Source: Hyphococcus aureus (lineage in GTDB: Bacteria; Pseudomonadota; Alphaproteobacteria; Caulobacterales; Parvularculaceae). From it: 64,000 bases of DNA. Of this stretch, positions 43,989 to 52,045 are shown piece after piece; within the stretch, counting starts at the first letter, position 1, and each line of letters begins with the position of its first letter. Below the pieces are notes generated by a model. That model was not told where the DNA came from. It saw only the letters and a program-made list of their open reading frames with translations, and made no database searches. The position numbers and the translations under genes are program-made. The DNA is taken from the NCBI RefSeq assembly GCF_042643165.1, contig NZ_JBHRSH010000001.1:2170001-2234000 (forward strand), given 5' to 3'.

Positions 43989-45227
43989 ATGGCGACTGCG
44001 CTGATCAAAAATGCGCGAATCCTCGACACGTCTAAGGAGGATGCGAGCGATCCATCTGACATCTACGTCGAGACCGGACAGATACGCGAAATCACCCGCG
44101 CCGGCGGCGTCAGCGTATCAAGCGATGTTGTGATCGATGCGGGCGGCCGGTTTGCTCTACCCGGTCTGATCGATTGTCATGCGCATCCATTTCTCGCCGA
44201 TACAAATCTTGCACGCCTTAACGAAGTTCCACTGACGCTGATGACGGCGCGCGCGGGTAACATCCTGCGCAATATGTTGATGCGCGGGTTCACCACAATC
44301 CGCGACGCCGCGGGCGGCGATTGGGGAATTAAACAGGCCGTAGAAGAAGATGAGGTCATCGGCCCGCGGATGTTTATTGCCGGGCGGGCCCTGTCTCAAA
44401 CAGGCGGGCATGGCGACAGCCGACGTAAAACCGAAGATTCGCATCCCTGCCGCTGCGCTGATGCGCTCGCAATAACCGGCGTGATCGCCGATGGTCTGGA
44501 TGAAGTCAGAAAGGCGGTTCGCGAAGAACTTCGTCTGGGCGCAGACCAAATCAAGATTTTCGTTTCAGGCGGTGTCTCCTCGCCGCATGATCCGCTGGAA
44601 TGCGATCAATATTCTCCGGAAGAAATCCGCGTGATCGTTGAGGAAGCGACTCGCCGGAACACCTATGTGATGGCGCACGCTTATGGCGCTAGCGCCATTA
44701 AAATTGCGTTGGAGCAGGGCGTTCGCACCATCGAGCACGGCAACCTTATTGATGAGGAGGCCGCCGCGCTGGCTGCGCAAAAGGGCGCTTATGTTGTGCC
44801 GACCCTCGTCACCTATACGGTGTTGGAAGAAGAAGGCCGCAAACATGGCTGGAGCAGCGCCATGCTGGACAAGCTTGCGGTTGTGAAAGAGGCGGGCCTC
44901 GCCAGCGTCGATATCTGTAAAAAAGCCGGTGTGAAGCTGGGTCTTGGCACTGACCTGTTGGGCGATTCATTTGACCATCAGTCACGGGAGTTTTTGATTC
45001 GCGCAGAAATCGAAACGCCGCGCGAAGTCCTACATTCGGCCACCCGTATCAATGCGGAAATTCTCAACAGGACCGGCCAGCTTGGCGAAATCTCGGCGGG
45101 AGCGATTGCGGATATCCTTCTTCTCGAGCGCAACCCGTTCGACGATCTTGGCGTGTTGCAGGATCAGGGTGCGCATATGCCGCTGATCATGAAGCGCGGC
45201 CAGGTTTACAAAAATACGCTTCAGTAA
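43989..45227 (+). CDS. Amidohydrolase-superfamily peptidase/amidase (Xaa-dipeptidase-like)
   Basis: A 412-residue binuclear-metal hydrolase. LPGLIDCHAHPF holds the HxH metal ligands near residues 60-65. GADQIKIFVSGGVSSP gives the bridging carboxylated Lys. VMAHAYG and TIEHGNLID supply the two further His residues. LGLGTDLLGDS supplies the catalytic Asp. This set defines the subgroup containing Xaa-Pro and Xaa-Arg dipeptidases and related N-acyl/dipeptide hydrolases. The amide product of a Hyu-type ring opening would be a logical substrate, an inference from operon position (32 bp after hyuB copy 2, 11 bp before the MFS gene). No signal peptide, so it is cytoplasmic. It is not a dihydropyrimidinase-type hydantoinase by sequence. 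Confidence 0.9.
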   Translation: MATALIKNARILDTSKEDASDPSDIYVETGQIREITRAGGVSVSSDVVIDAGGRFALPGLIDCHAHPFLADTNLARLNEVPLTLMTARAGNILRNMLMRGFTTIRDAAGGDWGIKQAVEEDEVIGPRMFIAGRALSQTGGHGDSRRKTEDSHPCRCADALAITGVIADGLDEVRKAVREELRLGADQIKIFVSGGVSSPHDPLECDQYSPEEIRVIVEEATRRNTYVMAHAYGASAIKIALEQGVRTIEHGNLIDEEAAALAAQKGAYVVPTLVTYTVLEEEGRKHGWSSAMLDKLAVVKEAGLASVDICKKAGVKLGLGTDLLGDSFDHQSREFLIRAEIETPREVLHSATRINAEILNRTGQLGEISAGAIADILLLERNPFDDLGVLQDQGAHMPLIMKRGQVYKNTLQ

Positions 45228-45238
45228 CAGGGCAGGCC

Positions 45239-46564
45239 ATGTACGGCGCGGATGCGAAAGAAACAGTGACGACGCGTCCGGTCGGCGAATGGTTCGAGGA
45301 TATGCCGGTGACGCGCGCCCACTGGGCAGCGGGGCTTGTCCTGTTTTTCGCCTTCGCCATTGAAGCCTGGGAGATGATGATCATCATTCTCTCGTCGGGC
45401 GCGATAGGGGCCGGGTTCAATGCAGACGCAAAAGCGGTTGGCGGCCTGATCAGCGCGATTTTTCTGGGCATGATTCCGGGCTCTCTGGTCTGGGGCAAAC
45501 TGGCGAACACGCTAGGCCGCAAAAAGAGCCTGCTGGTCAGCATCGGCCTTTATGGAATATTCCCCATATTGAGCGCGCTGGCGCCGTCGATCGAAATATT
45601 GTGGTGGGTCCGGTTTCTCGCCGGGTTTGTCCTGTCCGGGGCGCTGGTCGTTACCTTTCCTCTGTTTACGGAATTGCTGCCGGTGAAAACCCGCGGGCGC
45701 GGTACGGTCTTCCTGTCCGCCGGATGGCCGGTGGGCACCTTACTGGCGATCGGCGTCACCGCGCTTTTCACCGACGCCGGCTGGCGCTGGACGCTTGGCT
45801 TCAGTGCGATCGTGTCGCTCTGGGTGATCCCGATTTATTTTTTCGTTCCCGAATCCGCCTATTGGCTTGTCGAGCGCGGGCGCAAGGTCGATGCGGCCCG
45901 CGTCCTTGAGAAGCTTTCGGGAAAAAGCTTCGCAGCCGATGCGCTGACGACCTCGTCAGCGAGCGGTGTTCAAACACCCTTTATCGGCATTTTCCGCCGC
46001 GGCGTCATGCGCATTACGATCCTCAATACGGTGATCAATTTTTGTTTCTCCTGGGGCTATTGGGGCATGACCTCCTGGTTGCCGTCGCTGCTTGCAAGAA
46101 AAGGATTGAGCGCGCCGGAAGGGCTCGGATTTATTGCGCTCTCCGCGCTTTTCATGTTCCCCGGCTATATATCCGCAAGTTATTTGACCGGAATTTACGG
46201 GCGCAAAAAAATAATGGCCGCCTATGTCGGCCTTGCAACCATAGCCGGGTCCGGTTTCGCCAGCGCCAATTCCATGGTTCAGCTTTACGCTTGGAATTTC
46301 ATGCTGTCCTTCTTCAGTCTCGGCGCCTGGGGCGTCTGGAACACATGGATGGGTGAAATCTATGACACCGCCAATCGCGGCGCCGGTGTGGCGTGGGGCG
46401 TCATGTTGCAACGTGTGGCGAACACGATTGCGCCGGTTGCTATCGGTGCGATTCTCGTCTCGGGAACCTTCACCGGCACCGTCGCCTTCATCTCCGTGTT
46501 TCTAGCCGTCACCGCAGTCGCGTCGCTTTTCCTGCCGGAGACGGAAGGCAAAAGCCTGACCTGA
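45239..46564 (+). CDS. MFS transporter
   Basis: Inner-membrane carrier of 441 residues, about 12 helices. FFAFAIEAWEMMIIILSSG in helix 1, WGKLANTLGRKKSLLVSIG in loop 2/3, LPVKTRGRGTVFL near helix 5 and VPESAYWLVERGRKVDAARVLEKLSG in the central loop place it near the SV2/sugar-porter and aromatic-acid symporter groups. The ATG is 11 bp after the amidohydrolase stop, so it is the last gene of the Hyu operon. It probably imports the substrate from the periplasm or exports a product. After it comes a gene-free stretch leading to the hipBA module. Confidence 0.9.
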   Translation: MYGADAKETVTTRPVGEWFEDMPVTRAHWAAGLVLFFAFAIEAWEMMIIILSSGAIGAGFNADAKAVGGLISAIFLGMIPGSLVWGKLANTLGRKKSLLVSIGLYGIFPILSALAPSIEILWWVRFLAGFVLSGALVVTFPLFTELLPVKTRGRGTVFLSAGWPVGTLLAIGVTALFTDAGWRWTLGFSAIVSLWVIPIYFFVPESAYWLVERGRKVDAARVLEKLSGKSFAADALTTSSASGVQTPFIGIFRRGVMRITILNTVINFCFSWGYWGMTSWLPSLLARKGLSAPEGLGFIALSALFMFPGYISASYLTGIYGRKKIMAAYVGLATIAGSGFASANSMVQLYAWNFMLSFFSLGAWGVWNTWMGEIYDTANRGAGVAWGVMLQRVANTIAPVAIGAILVSGTFTGTVAFISVFLAVTAVASLFLPETEGKSLT

Positions 46565-46708
46565 TCTTGCAGGACCAGCCTCAGTCCTGCGGCGGGTCAT
46601 CGCCTGCGGTTGAGTTGAAACCGCTCCGATAAAACCCGGCCGCCGGTATCAAGGCTCTGAACGCGAGTGGCTGCTCGCGAGGTATCTATATCTCTATCGC
46701 CTGGAAAA

Positions 46709-46798
46709 TGGCTCCCCTTCGTGAATGCGTATCGAACTTTGTGTCGGGCGCCGAAGCCTGAATTTCGGGCGCTTTTGCAGGAAATCGGCGCTTCTTAA
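46709..46798 (+). pseudogene. C-terminal protein remnant, left copy
   Basis: 29 codons plus stop read WLPFVNAYRTLCRAPKPEF and then RALLQEIGAS. A stop 49 bp upstream and no start show it is only a gene tail. The first 61 bases match 48586-48646 at 53 positions. Five of eight differences fall at third codon positions, which supports that this was coding sequence. The family is not recognised. Confidence 0.6.
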
Positions 46799-46877
46799 GC
46801 CGCCCAGTTTTCATGTTTCGTGCGATCTAGATGAAAGCCGGTCGCAGGGTTGGCTGTCGTAAGCGGCGAGGGTAGTG

Positions 46878-46895
46878 TATTCCCGCTCGGTAATA
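46878..46895 (+). promoter_or_regulatory. hip operator O3 (distal)
   Basis: TATTCCCGCTCGGTAATA, an imperfect 18-bp palindrome (one mismatch pair). It starts 50 bp before the next copy. Confidence 0.75.
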
Positions 46896-46927
46896 TTTTA
46901 CAGGTTTTAGCCTGGTTCTGGAGTTAT

Positions 46928-46945
46928 TATTCCTTTTCGGGAATA
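46928..46945 (+). promoter_or_regulatory. hip operator O2 (middle)
   Basis: TATTCCTTTTCGGGAATA, the same 18-bp pattern with two changed bases in the left half. It starts 50 bp after O3 and 49 bp before O1. Confidence 0.75.
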
Positions 46946-46976
46946 TTTGTCTTGATTTTCGAGATTATAGCTTATA

Positions 46977-46994
46977 TATTCCCGTTCGGGAATT
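46977..46994 (+). promoter_or_regulatory. hip operator O1 (start-proximal)
   Basis: TATTCCCGTTCGGGAATT, palindromic except for its outermost bases. It ends 1 bp before the hipB ATG, so bound antitoxin would cover the start region. The GGGAA in its right arm may also act as the ribosome site. Confidence 0.8.
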
Positions 46995-46995
46995 A

Positions 46996-47214
46996 ATGAT
47001 GACGCCAAAGCAGATCGGCATAACGATACGCGAATTGCGCAAAAGCCAAGGCTTGCGTCAGGACCAGCTCGCCGGCGCCGCCGGCGTCGGCTTGCGCTTT
47101 CTCATCGAATTGGAGGCCGGCAAAGAGACTGCCCAACTCGGCAAAACGCTGGCGGTCTTGAACGCTCTCGGCTGCAAGATCGAACTTATCGGTCCCGGTA
47201 GGGAAGAGGCATGA
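46996..47214 (+). CDS. hipB: HipB-like antitoxin, HTH DNA-binding protein
   Basis: A 72-residue Xre-family helix-turn-helix protein, the usual size of short HipB/y4mF antitoxins. TPKQIGITIRELRKSQGLRQDQLAGAAGVGLRFLIELEAGKETAQLGKTLAVLNALG spans residues 3-59 and is the whole HTH fold. The C-terminus (CKIELIGPGREEA) resembles the strand that forms the HipB dimer lid. HipB neutralises the HipA kinase and represses the operon by binding inverted repeats upstream; three such repeats are present. It overlaps hipA by 4 bp (ATGA). ATG 46996 or the adjacent ATG 46999 may be used. Confidence 0.92.
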   Translation: MMTPKQIGITIRELRKSQGLRQDQLAGAAGVGLRFLIELEAGKETAQLGKTLAVLNALGCKIELIGPGREEA

Positions 47215-48470
47215 CGAAAACCATGAACGTCTGGTGGTCTGGCGAAATCGTCGGCGCCTTGACCATCGATGGTCACGGCGAGATGGGATTCGATTACGCC
47301 CTTGAATGGCTCGCGGACGATGACAAGCCGGCTTTGTCATTTTCCTTGCCCAAGCAGCAAGAGTCGTTCAGCCGGCGCGAATGCCGCCCATTCTTCGAAG
47401 GCCTTTTGCCGGAGGAGAGCCAGCGCATCGCCGTCGCCGGCGCCCTCGGCGTATCCCATGGAAACGAGTTCAAACTCTTGAACGAACTCGGCGGCGAAGT
47501 CGCCGGCGCCATATCGCTGTGGCCGGAAGGGGAGACGCCGCCGGCTGCGACTGCCGCTGCGCAAAACGAACCACTAAGAGAAAACGCACTCGTCAACTTG
47601 CTTGACGAGTTGCCGGCGCGTCCCTTCCTCGCCGGTCGCGAGGGCCTGCGCCTGTCGCTTGCCGGGGCGCAATCGAAAATTCCAGTTGTCCTCGTCAATG
47701 GCGAAATCGCATTGCCAGCGTCAGGGGAAGCGACAAGCCATATCCTGAAGCCGCCGATTGAACGGTTCTCCGGAACGACAGAGAACGAAGCCTTTGCCAT
47801 GAGACTTGCAAAAAAGATTGGGCTGTCCGTCGCCGAAGTTGAAATCAGACGCGCCGGCGACCGCTCCTTTCTGCTTGTCGTGCGATATGACCGCGTTCGC
47901 GGCGATGACGGCGTTTTGCGTCGCTTGCATCAGGAAGATTTTTGTCAGGCGCTTGGCTACACTTCGGACCGAAAGTATGCCGCCGACGGCGGCCCGGTCT
48001 TTCGCGACTGTTTCGATCTGCTGCGTCGTGCGGCGACGCGGCCCGCCGTTGAGGTCTTGAAACTATTCGATGCGGCGGTTTTTAACCTGATTATCGGCAA
48101 CGCCGACGCCCATGCAAAAAATTTCAGCCTGCTAAATCGTGAAAACGGCGCCATTGAACTGGCGCCGCTCTATGATCTTCTGTCCACTGTCTATTATCCG
48201 GAATTGTCGCCGCGTCTAGCGATGAAGATCGCCAAGCGCCATACGCTGGAAGAATTGAAACCGGGCGACTGGGACAAATTTGCTGACGAGACGGCGCTGG
48301 CGTTGCGGTTCATCAGAGCGCGAGCGAAGGAATTGACTAACGCCGTGAGCGAATCAATCGGCGAAACAAAAGCCGAGATAATGGAAAGCGCGTCTGACGG
48401 AAAAACCGTTCAAGATATTTCCGACTTGATAAGCGTGCGCGCCAAATCTCTTCTGCAACGCATGCCGTAA
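47211..48470 (+). CDS. hipA: HipA-like serine/threonine kinase toxin
   Basis: A 419-residue toxin kinase. E. coli HipA phosphorylates glutamyl-tRNA synthetase and induces persistence; targets of other homologues vary. The N-terminal HipA domain has FSLPKQQESFSRRECRPFF and FFEGLLPEE. LRLSLAGAQSKIPVV is the Gly-rich ATP loop, with Ser at the position of the autophosphorylated Ser150 of E. coli HipA. NLIIGNADAHAKNFSLL contains the catalytic Asp and Asn. LAPLYDLLST contains the Mg-binding Asp. All kinase parts are present, so it is probably active. The antitoxin gene overlaps its start. The module is flanked by two related gene-tail fragments, suggesting acquisition as a unit. Confidence 0.93.
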   Translation: MTKTMNVWWSGEIVGALTIDGHGEMGFDYALEWLADDDKPALSFSLPKQQESFSRRECRPFFEGLLPEESQRIAVAGALGVSHGNEFKLLNELGGEVAGAISLWPEGETPPAATAAAQNEPLRENALVNLLDELPARPFLAGREGLRLSLAGAQSKIPVVLVNGEIALPASGEATSHILKPPIERFSGTTENEAFAMRLAKKIGLSVAEVEIRRAGDRSFLLVVRYDRVRGDDGVLRRLHQEDFCQALGYTSDRKYAADGGPVFRDCFDLLRRAATRPAVEVLKLFDAAVFNLIIGNADAHAKNFSLLNRENGAIELAPLYDLLSTVYYPELSPRLAMKIAKRHTLEELKPGDWDKFADETALALRFIRARAKELTNAVSESIGETKAEIMESASDGKTVQDISDLISVRAKSLLQRMP

Positions 48471-48585
48471 AGTGAAATGCTCAGAATATTCGCTTTCAAC
48501 GTCAATCACAGGTCAAAAAGTTCGAAAGGAAAAATGGGGCCGATAATTTTGGCGATTAAACTATTGAATCTGCTGATAAATTTTG

Positions 48586-48678
48586 TGGCTCCCCTTCGTG
48601 AACACATATCGAACTTTATGCCAGGCGCCAAAGGCTGAATTTCGGGTTGTTCTACAGACGATAGAGCCATCAAGGTAA
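48586..48678 (+). pseudogene. C-terminal protein remnant, right copy
   Basis: 30 codons plus stop read WLPFVNTYRTLCQAPKAEF and then RVVLQTIEPSR. A stop codon lies only two codons upstream, so only the tail exists. It is in the same orientation as the copy at 46709, with 53 of 61 bases identical and the stop one codon later. The two copies bracket hipBA as imperfect direct repeats. Confidence 0.6.
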
Positions 48679-48940
48679 TTTGAAGCACTCAATTTTATCA
48701 ATCAATTATATGGCACATTGCGTGCCTCGGCCTTGGCTGACACCAGTGTTTGGACTTTGACTGTCGAGTGGTGAATATGCTTTTCGACTTTGTTTAATTG
48801 TTTATGCGTGCCCGCCAAATTGACAGCGCTGGCCTGCGTTATGGAGCGGACAACTCTACCGCAGTCCCGGAATGTTGGGCCCGAACTAAACAGCTGTCCC
48901 ACTCATGGGAACGTTGTTGTCTATGCCTGTAGCTAGATAA

Positions 48941-48954
48941 TTGATTTGTATCAA
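48941..48954 (+). promoter_or_regulatory. Perfect FNR/Dnr-type box upstream of the decarboxylase
   Basis: TTGATTTGTATCAA fits TTGATNNNNATCAA exactly. Its centre is about 65 bp before the ATG at 49013. A class II FNR promoter (-41.5) would start transcription near 48989, leaving a leader of about 24 nt, which is realistic. It implies activation under low oxygen or by nitric oxide. Confidence 0.8.
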
Positions 48955-49012
48955 GTGCGGATGAATGGCGGAGCGTAAGTAGATTCATCCAAACATTGGA
49001 GTGTCATCAATT

Positions 49013-50770
49013 ATGGCGGTAATTTCTACAGACGCATACTTCCTTGGGGCGAGGTCCGAAAACTCCGATAGCGTCAATCGCGCTTTCGGTGAGATTTTGA
49101 AACACTGGTTTGATTGGCGTTCCGAGCTTTTTCCAGATGATGCAGAAGTCATCACCAACGATGAACGACAATCGGAAAAATTTTGTGTCGAGGAGGAACG
49201 GCTTCATGCTGCACTAAAAACGCTATGCGACATGTTGCTTGCAGAGACGCCGACTTTCACGCCGCGCTATTTGAGCCATATGGTGTCAGAAGCGTCTCTC
49301 CCGGCCATCTTTGGGCATCTTGCAGCCTTGCTTCACAATCCAAACAATACCTCACGCGAGGTCTCGCGCGTTGGTGCGCGTGTGGAGATCGAAGCCATCA
49401 CCATGCTCGCGGAAATGATCGGTTTTGACCCGATGATCGCTCAGGGCCACTTCACCTGTGGCGGCACCATCGCGAATTTTGAAGCCGTATGGCGGGCGCG
49501 GTATCGGGTTGATCACGCGCTTGCTCTCGGGCTTGTCGCTGCAGAGAAATCCGGTGGGCCCTTTAGCGCATTTGAATCGGCGCATGTGGGCTGGGAGAAA
49601 TTCGATCAAATTCGCATACACGATGCAATATCAGAACAGGAAATGCGGTCTGCAAGCAGCGTTCTATGCAATCCCCTTGAAATCGCCGAACGTCTTTCGA
49701 AAAGTTCACGCCGCTCCTATCGCGGTTCGGTATTGATTACTCCAGGGAATAAGCACTTTTCATGGAGGAAAGCCGCCAATATTTTCCATCTCGGCGAGGA
49801 GTCGCTTTGGAATGCCCCGCTGGATGAACAGGGGCGGCTGGATATTAAGGAACTCGAGACATTGATAGATAAGGCGCGTCATCAGGACAGGCCGGTGATA
49901 GCCGTTGTGAGCGTAGCAGGAACGACTGAGGCGGGGGAGATTGACCCAATCGATGGTGTCGTCTGTCTTCTGAACGAGTACAGATTAAAAGGAATCCATA
50001 TCTGGCATCATGTGGACGCGGCTTATGGCGGTTATTTTTGCTCTATGCTGGGCGGCGAGCAAGAGGAAATATTAGACGAAGCAAGAAGGTCTGCGCTGAA
50101 ATCAGTCAGGCTTGCTGACTCAGTTACAATTGATCCCCATAAACTTGGTTATGTACCGTATGCCTGTGGCGCATTCCTTACGCGCGACGCAAGCTCATAC
50201 ACAGCGTCGTCCTTTCACGCCCCCTATATAGACCGGGCCGAAACTGGGGACAAATGGCAGAGCACCATCGAAGGTTCACGCACAGCTGCGGGCGCGTCCG
50301 CTACGTGGCTAACTGGGCGGACCATGGGATTTGGTCCGGATCGCTTTGGTGCGTTTATGGCGTCTACTATCAATGCGCGCCGCAAATTCGAAGAAACGAT
50401 TGCCTCGCAGTGCAAAAACATTGCGGTGCTGGCGCCAGCCGACACTAATATTTTGTGTTTTTCAGTGATTAAGAAAGGCGATAGTCTTTCAAACAGTAAT
50501 ATGCGCACCAACCATGTTTTTCGCCTTTTCCAGAAAGATCCGAGTTTTTCTGTGTCAAAAACAGTTTTTGATTCGGAAAACTATCGCCGCCTAATTGAGG
50601 CGCATGCCAATCGTCACAGGATGACTTTGGATGACAACCAGCTCAGCTTGATCAGATGCGTGTTTATGAATCCCTTTTTGCCAAAGAACCATGTTTTAGA
50701 AAGTTTCTTGCCGAAATTTATCGCGCGCCTGAATCTATATGCGGAACAAGCGTTGGAACTCTCCATTTGA
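49013..50770 (+). CDS. PLP-dependent group II decarboxylase
   Basis: A 585-residue cytoplasmic enzyme of the glutamate/aromatic-amino-acid/diaminobutyrate decarboxylase family. TPRYLSHMVSEASLPAIFGH and HFTCGGTIANFEAVWRARY are substrate/PLP-phosphate blocks. HHVDAAYGGYF contains the PLP-pyridine Asp, and DSVTIDPHKLGYVPYACGAF contains the Schiff-base Lys377. ATG 49013 is preferred over GTG 49001 because GGAG lies 11 bp upstream. It is more AT-rich than the Hyu operon. The FNR-type box upstream and the nitrate genes nearby suggest use in anaerobic growth, perhaps proton-consuming amino-acid decarboxylation. The amino acid is not predictable from sequence. Confidence 0.9.
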   Translation: MAVISTDAYFLGARSENSDSVNRAFGEILKHWFDWRSELFPDDAEVITNDERQSEKFCVEEERLHAALKTLCDMLLAETPTFTPRYLSHMVSEASLPAIFGHLAALLHNPNNTSREVSRVGARVEIEAITMLAEMIGFDPMIAQGHFTCGGTIANFEAVWRARYRVDHALALGLVAAEKSGGPFSAFESAHVGWEKFDQIRIHDAISEQEMRSASSVLCNPLEIAERLSKSSRRSYRGSVLITPGNKHFSWRKAANIFHLGEESLWNAPLDEQGRLDIKELETLIDKARHQDRPVIAVVSVAGTTEAGEIDPIDGVVCLLNEYRLKGIHIWHHVDAAYGGYFCSMLGGEQEEILDEARRSALKSVRLADSVTIDPHKLGYVPYACGAFLTRDASSYTASSFHAPYIDRAETGDKWQSTIEGSRTAAGASATWLTGRTMGFGPDRFGAFMASTINARRKFEETIASQCKNIAVLAPADTNILCFSVIKKGDSLSNSNMRTNHVFRLFQKDPSFSVSKTVFDSENYRRLIEAHANRHRMTLDDNQLSLIRCVFMNPFLPKNHVLESFLPKFIARLNLYAEQALELSI

Positions 50771-50811
50771 TGATGATAGGGCGCGCGCCATTGGTGTAAT
50801 TCTCAATCAAA

Positions 50812-51342
50812 CTACCTTTCCGACAATCTAGGCATGATTTCAACGAGATTGCAGGGGCGATAACGAGAATCGATCTCAAAGCAAATGATCTTATCCCACG
50901 CATCCGCCACGGCGCCGCGCGACCCTGGCAATAAAAATAGAAAGGTGCCGCGCGCCAATCCCGCGCAGGCGCGCGACTGAAGTGTTGACAATCCGACCGA
51001 GTTGAAACTGACTTGATGAAAAATTACTGAAAATCCCTCAATCTCTTTCTCGAATAACGGACGCAGAGCTTCGACCGTCACATCCCTACCTGTAAGCCCC
51101 GTGCCGCCGGTCGTAATAACAATATCTACGTCCGGGTCTTCAATCCACTCTTCCACTTGCTGCCGAATCTTCGCGATTTCATCGCGAAGTAGAACACGTC
51201 TAGTCAGGTCGTGCCCGGCGCCTTTAATTCGATCCTCGAGAATATCTCCGGATGAATCATTCTCAAATGTCCGGGTGTCAGACACGGTCAATAGAGCAAC
51301 TTTAACTGGCCTAAACTCTAATTCTTCATTCACGCCGAACAT
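50812..51342 (-). CDS. moaB: Molybdenum cofactor biosynthesis protein B (MoaB/Mog family)
   Basis: A 176-residue protein that adenylates molybdopterin or supports Mo insertion during cofactor synthesis. VKVALLTVSDTRTFENDSSGDIL starts the fold. VDIVITTGGTGLTGRDVTVEAL is the signature. GLARGTFLFLLPGSRGAVADAWDKII closes it. The ATG at 51342 (MFGVNEELEFRP) is chosen because GGAG lies about 10 bp upstream and homology begins there; an upstream in-frame start would add 23 unlikely residues. NarG needs the bis-MGD cofactor, which explains its place in this island. No other moa or moe genes are in the window. Confidence 0.9.
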   Translation of the reverse strand: MFGVNEELEFRPVKVALLTVSDTRTFENDSSGDILEDRIKGAGHDLTRRVLLRDEIAKIRQQVEEWIEDPDVDIVITTGGTGLTGRDVTVEALRPLFEKEIEGFSVIFHQVSFNSVGLSTLQSRACAGLARGTFLFLLPGSRGAVADAWDKIICFEIDSRYRPCNLVEIMPRLSER

Positions 51343-51487
51343 CTTAGGTGCACTCCATACGCTTGCCAGCGCTATAGTTTCAGGGACTGAGGCTTTGTCG
51401 CGCTTTAACAATACCTCAGAAAGTGGTGAAGGACGTTGGAAGGACGCAAGCCTTCGGAAAATACCAAGGCAGGCAAAGACTTGCCAT

Positions 51488-52045
51488 CTATGTTTTTAGA
51501 TATTTGTCCAACGACGTTTCAATTGCCAAAACAGACCGGGCTTTTTCGTAGTTTATTTCTTCGGCATAAAGGTTGCTGATTGCTTGTTCGATATCCCACC
51601 AATCATCTTGGTTTAACAGCGATCGAGCCGGTCTGAACAGTGTTTCCTCTTCTCCAGACATGTGCGCCGTGAGGATATTTCGATAAGCGACAGATTCTTC
51701 AACGACTTTGTCGATGGGAAGTTGCTCGTTATTGAGGATCATCGATACGATATCCGAAAAATGATTGGCGCGTTGCGATAGTTCTACATGTTGCTGTTGC
51801 AGATTACGCAGTTCGACGCGTCTGCTGCGTGCTTTTGTGGCGAGGCGCGCATAGATGATGTCTTCTTCTTTATGATGCAATTCATCTGGATAACCGGCGA
51901 AATACGTCGCGATCTGATTAAGCAGGACGTAATCTGACCCGTCGCTTTGGGCGAGGTTCCGGACTTCCTCGTTGAATACAACCAGGTAACGCCTAAATCG
52001 CTTGTGGTCTGCTTCAAGGTTTTCGATCAAAGCCGTCATCGACAA
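51488..52045 (-). CDS. Hemerythrin-domain protein
   Basis: A 185-residue cytoplasmic protein with a four-helix hemerythrin fold. Probable di-iron ligands: His in EADHKRF (near residue 14), His and Glu in ELHHKEEDIIY (near 56-61), His in QQHVELS, and His and Glu in LTAHMSGEEETLF. Such proteins sense or buffer O2 or NO, or repair iron-sulfur centres. It lacks the ScdA N-domain of YtfE/RIC. Between moaB and the Crp/Fnr gene in a nitrate island, it is likely an NO- or O2-handling accessory. It is separated from moaB by 145 bp and probably has its own promoter. Confidence 0.88.
   Translation of the reverse strand: MSMTALIENLEADHKRFRRYLVVFNEEVRNLAQSDGSDYVLLNQIATYFAGYPDELHHKEEDIIYARLATKARSRRVELRNLQQQHVELSQRANHFSDIVSMILNNEQLPIDKVVEESVAYRNILTAHMSGEEETLFRPARSLLNQDDWWDIEQAISNLYAEEINYEKARSVLAIETSLDKYLKT

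Larger units (their letters stand above)
46565..46995. other. Intergenic region carrying a gene-tail remnant and hip operators
   Basis: About 430 bp without an intact gene. It contains a protein-tail remnant (46709-46798) and, nearer to hipB, three 18-bp operator-like repeats described below. The DNA from about 46890 is markedly more AT-rich than the neighbouring operons, as expected for a promoter region or acquired DNA. Confidence 0.7.
48471..49012. other. Intergenic region between hipA and the decarboxylase
   Basis: About 540 bp with no intact gene. It holds the right gene-tail remnant (48586-48678) and, near its end, a perfect FNR-type box (48941-48954). A 66-codon open frame on the minus strand (48702-48902) has no recognisable family and is not called. 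Confidence 0.6.

Noticed and set aside
46709..48646. Direct repeats as insertion-sequence ends or tRNA att sites
   Set aside because: The repeats have no terminal inverted symmetry, there is no transposase between them, and no tRNA gene is present. Protein-tail remnants fit better.
48702..48902. 66-codon minus-strand frame between hipA and the decarboxylase
   Set aside because: I could not link it to a family. It may be decayed coding sequence related to the gene-tail remnants, but there is no clear ribosome site and it is too short to call.
50789..50809. FNR-like half-site near ATCAA downstream of the decarboxylase
   Set aside because: Only one half matches, and it lies between the 3' ends of two convergent genes.
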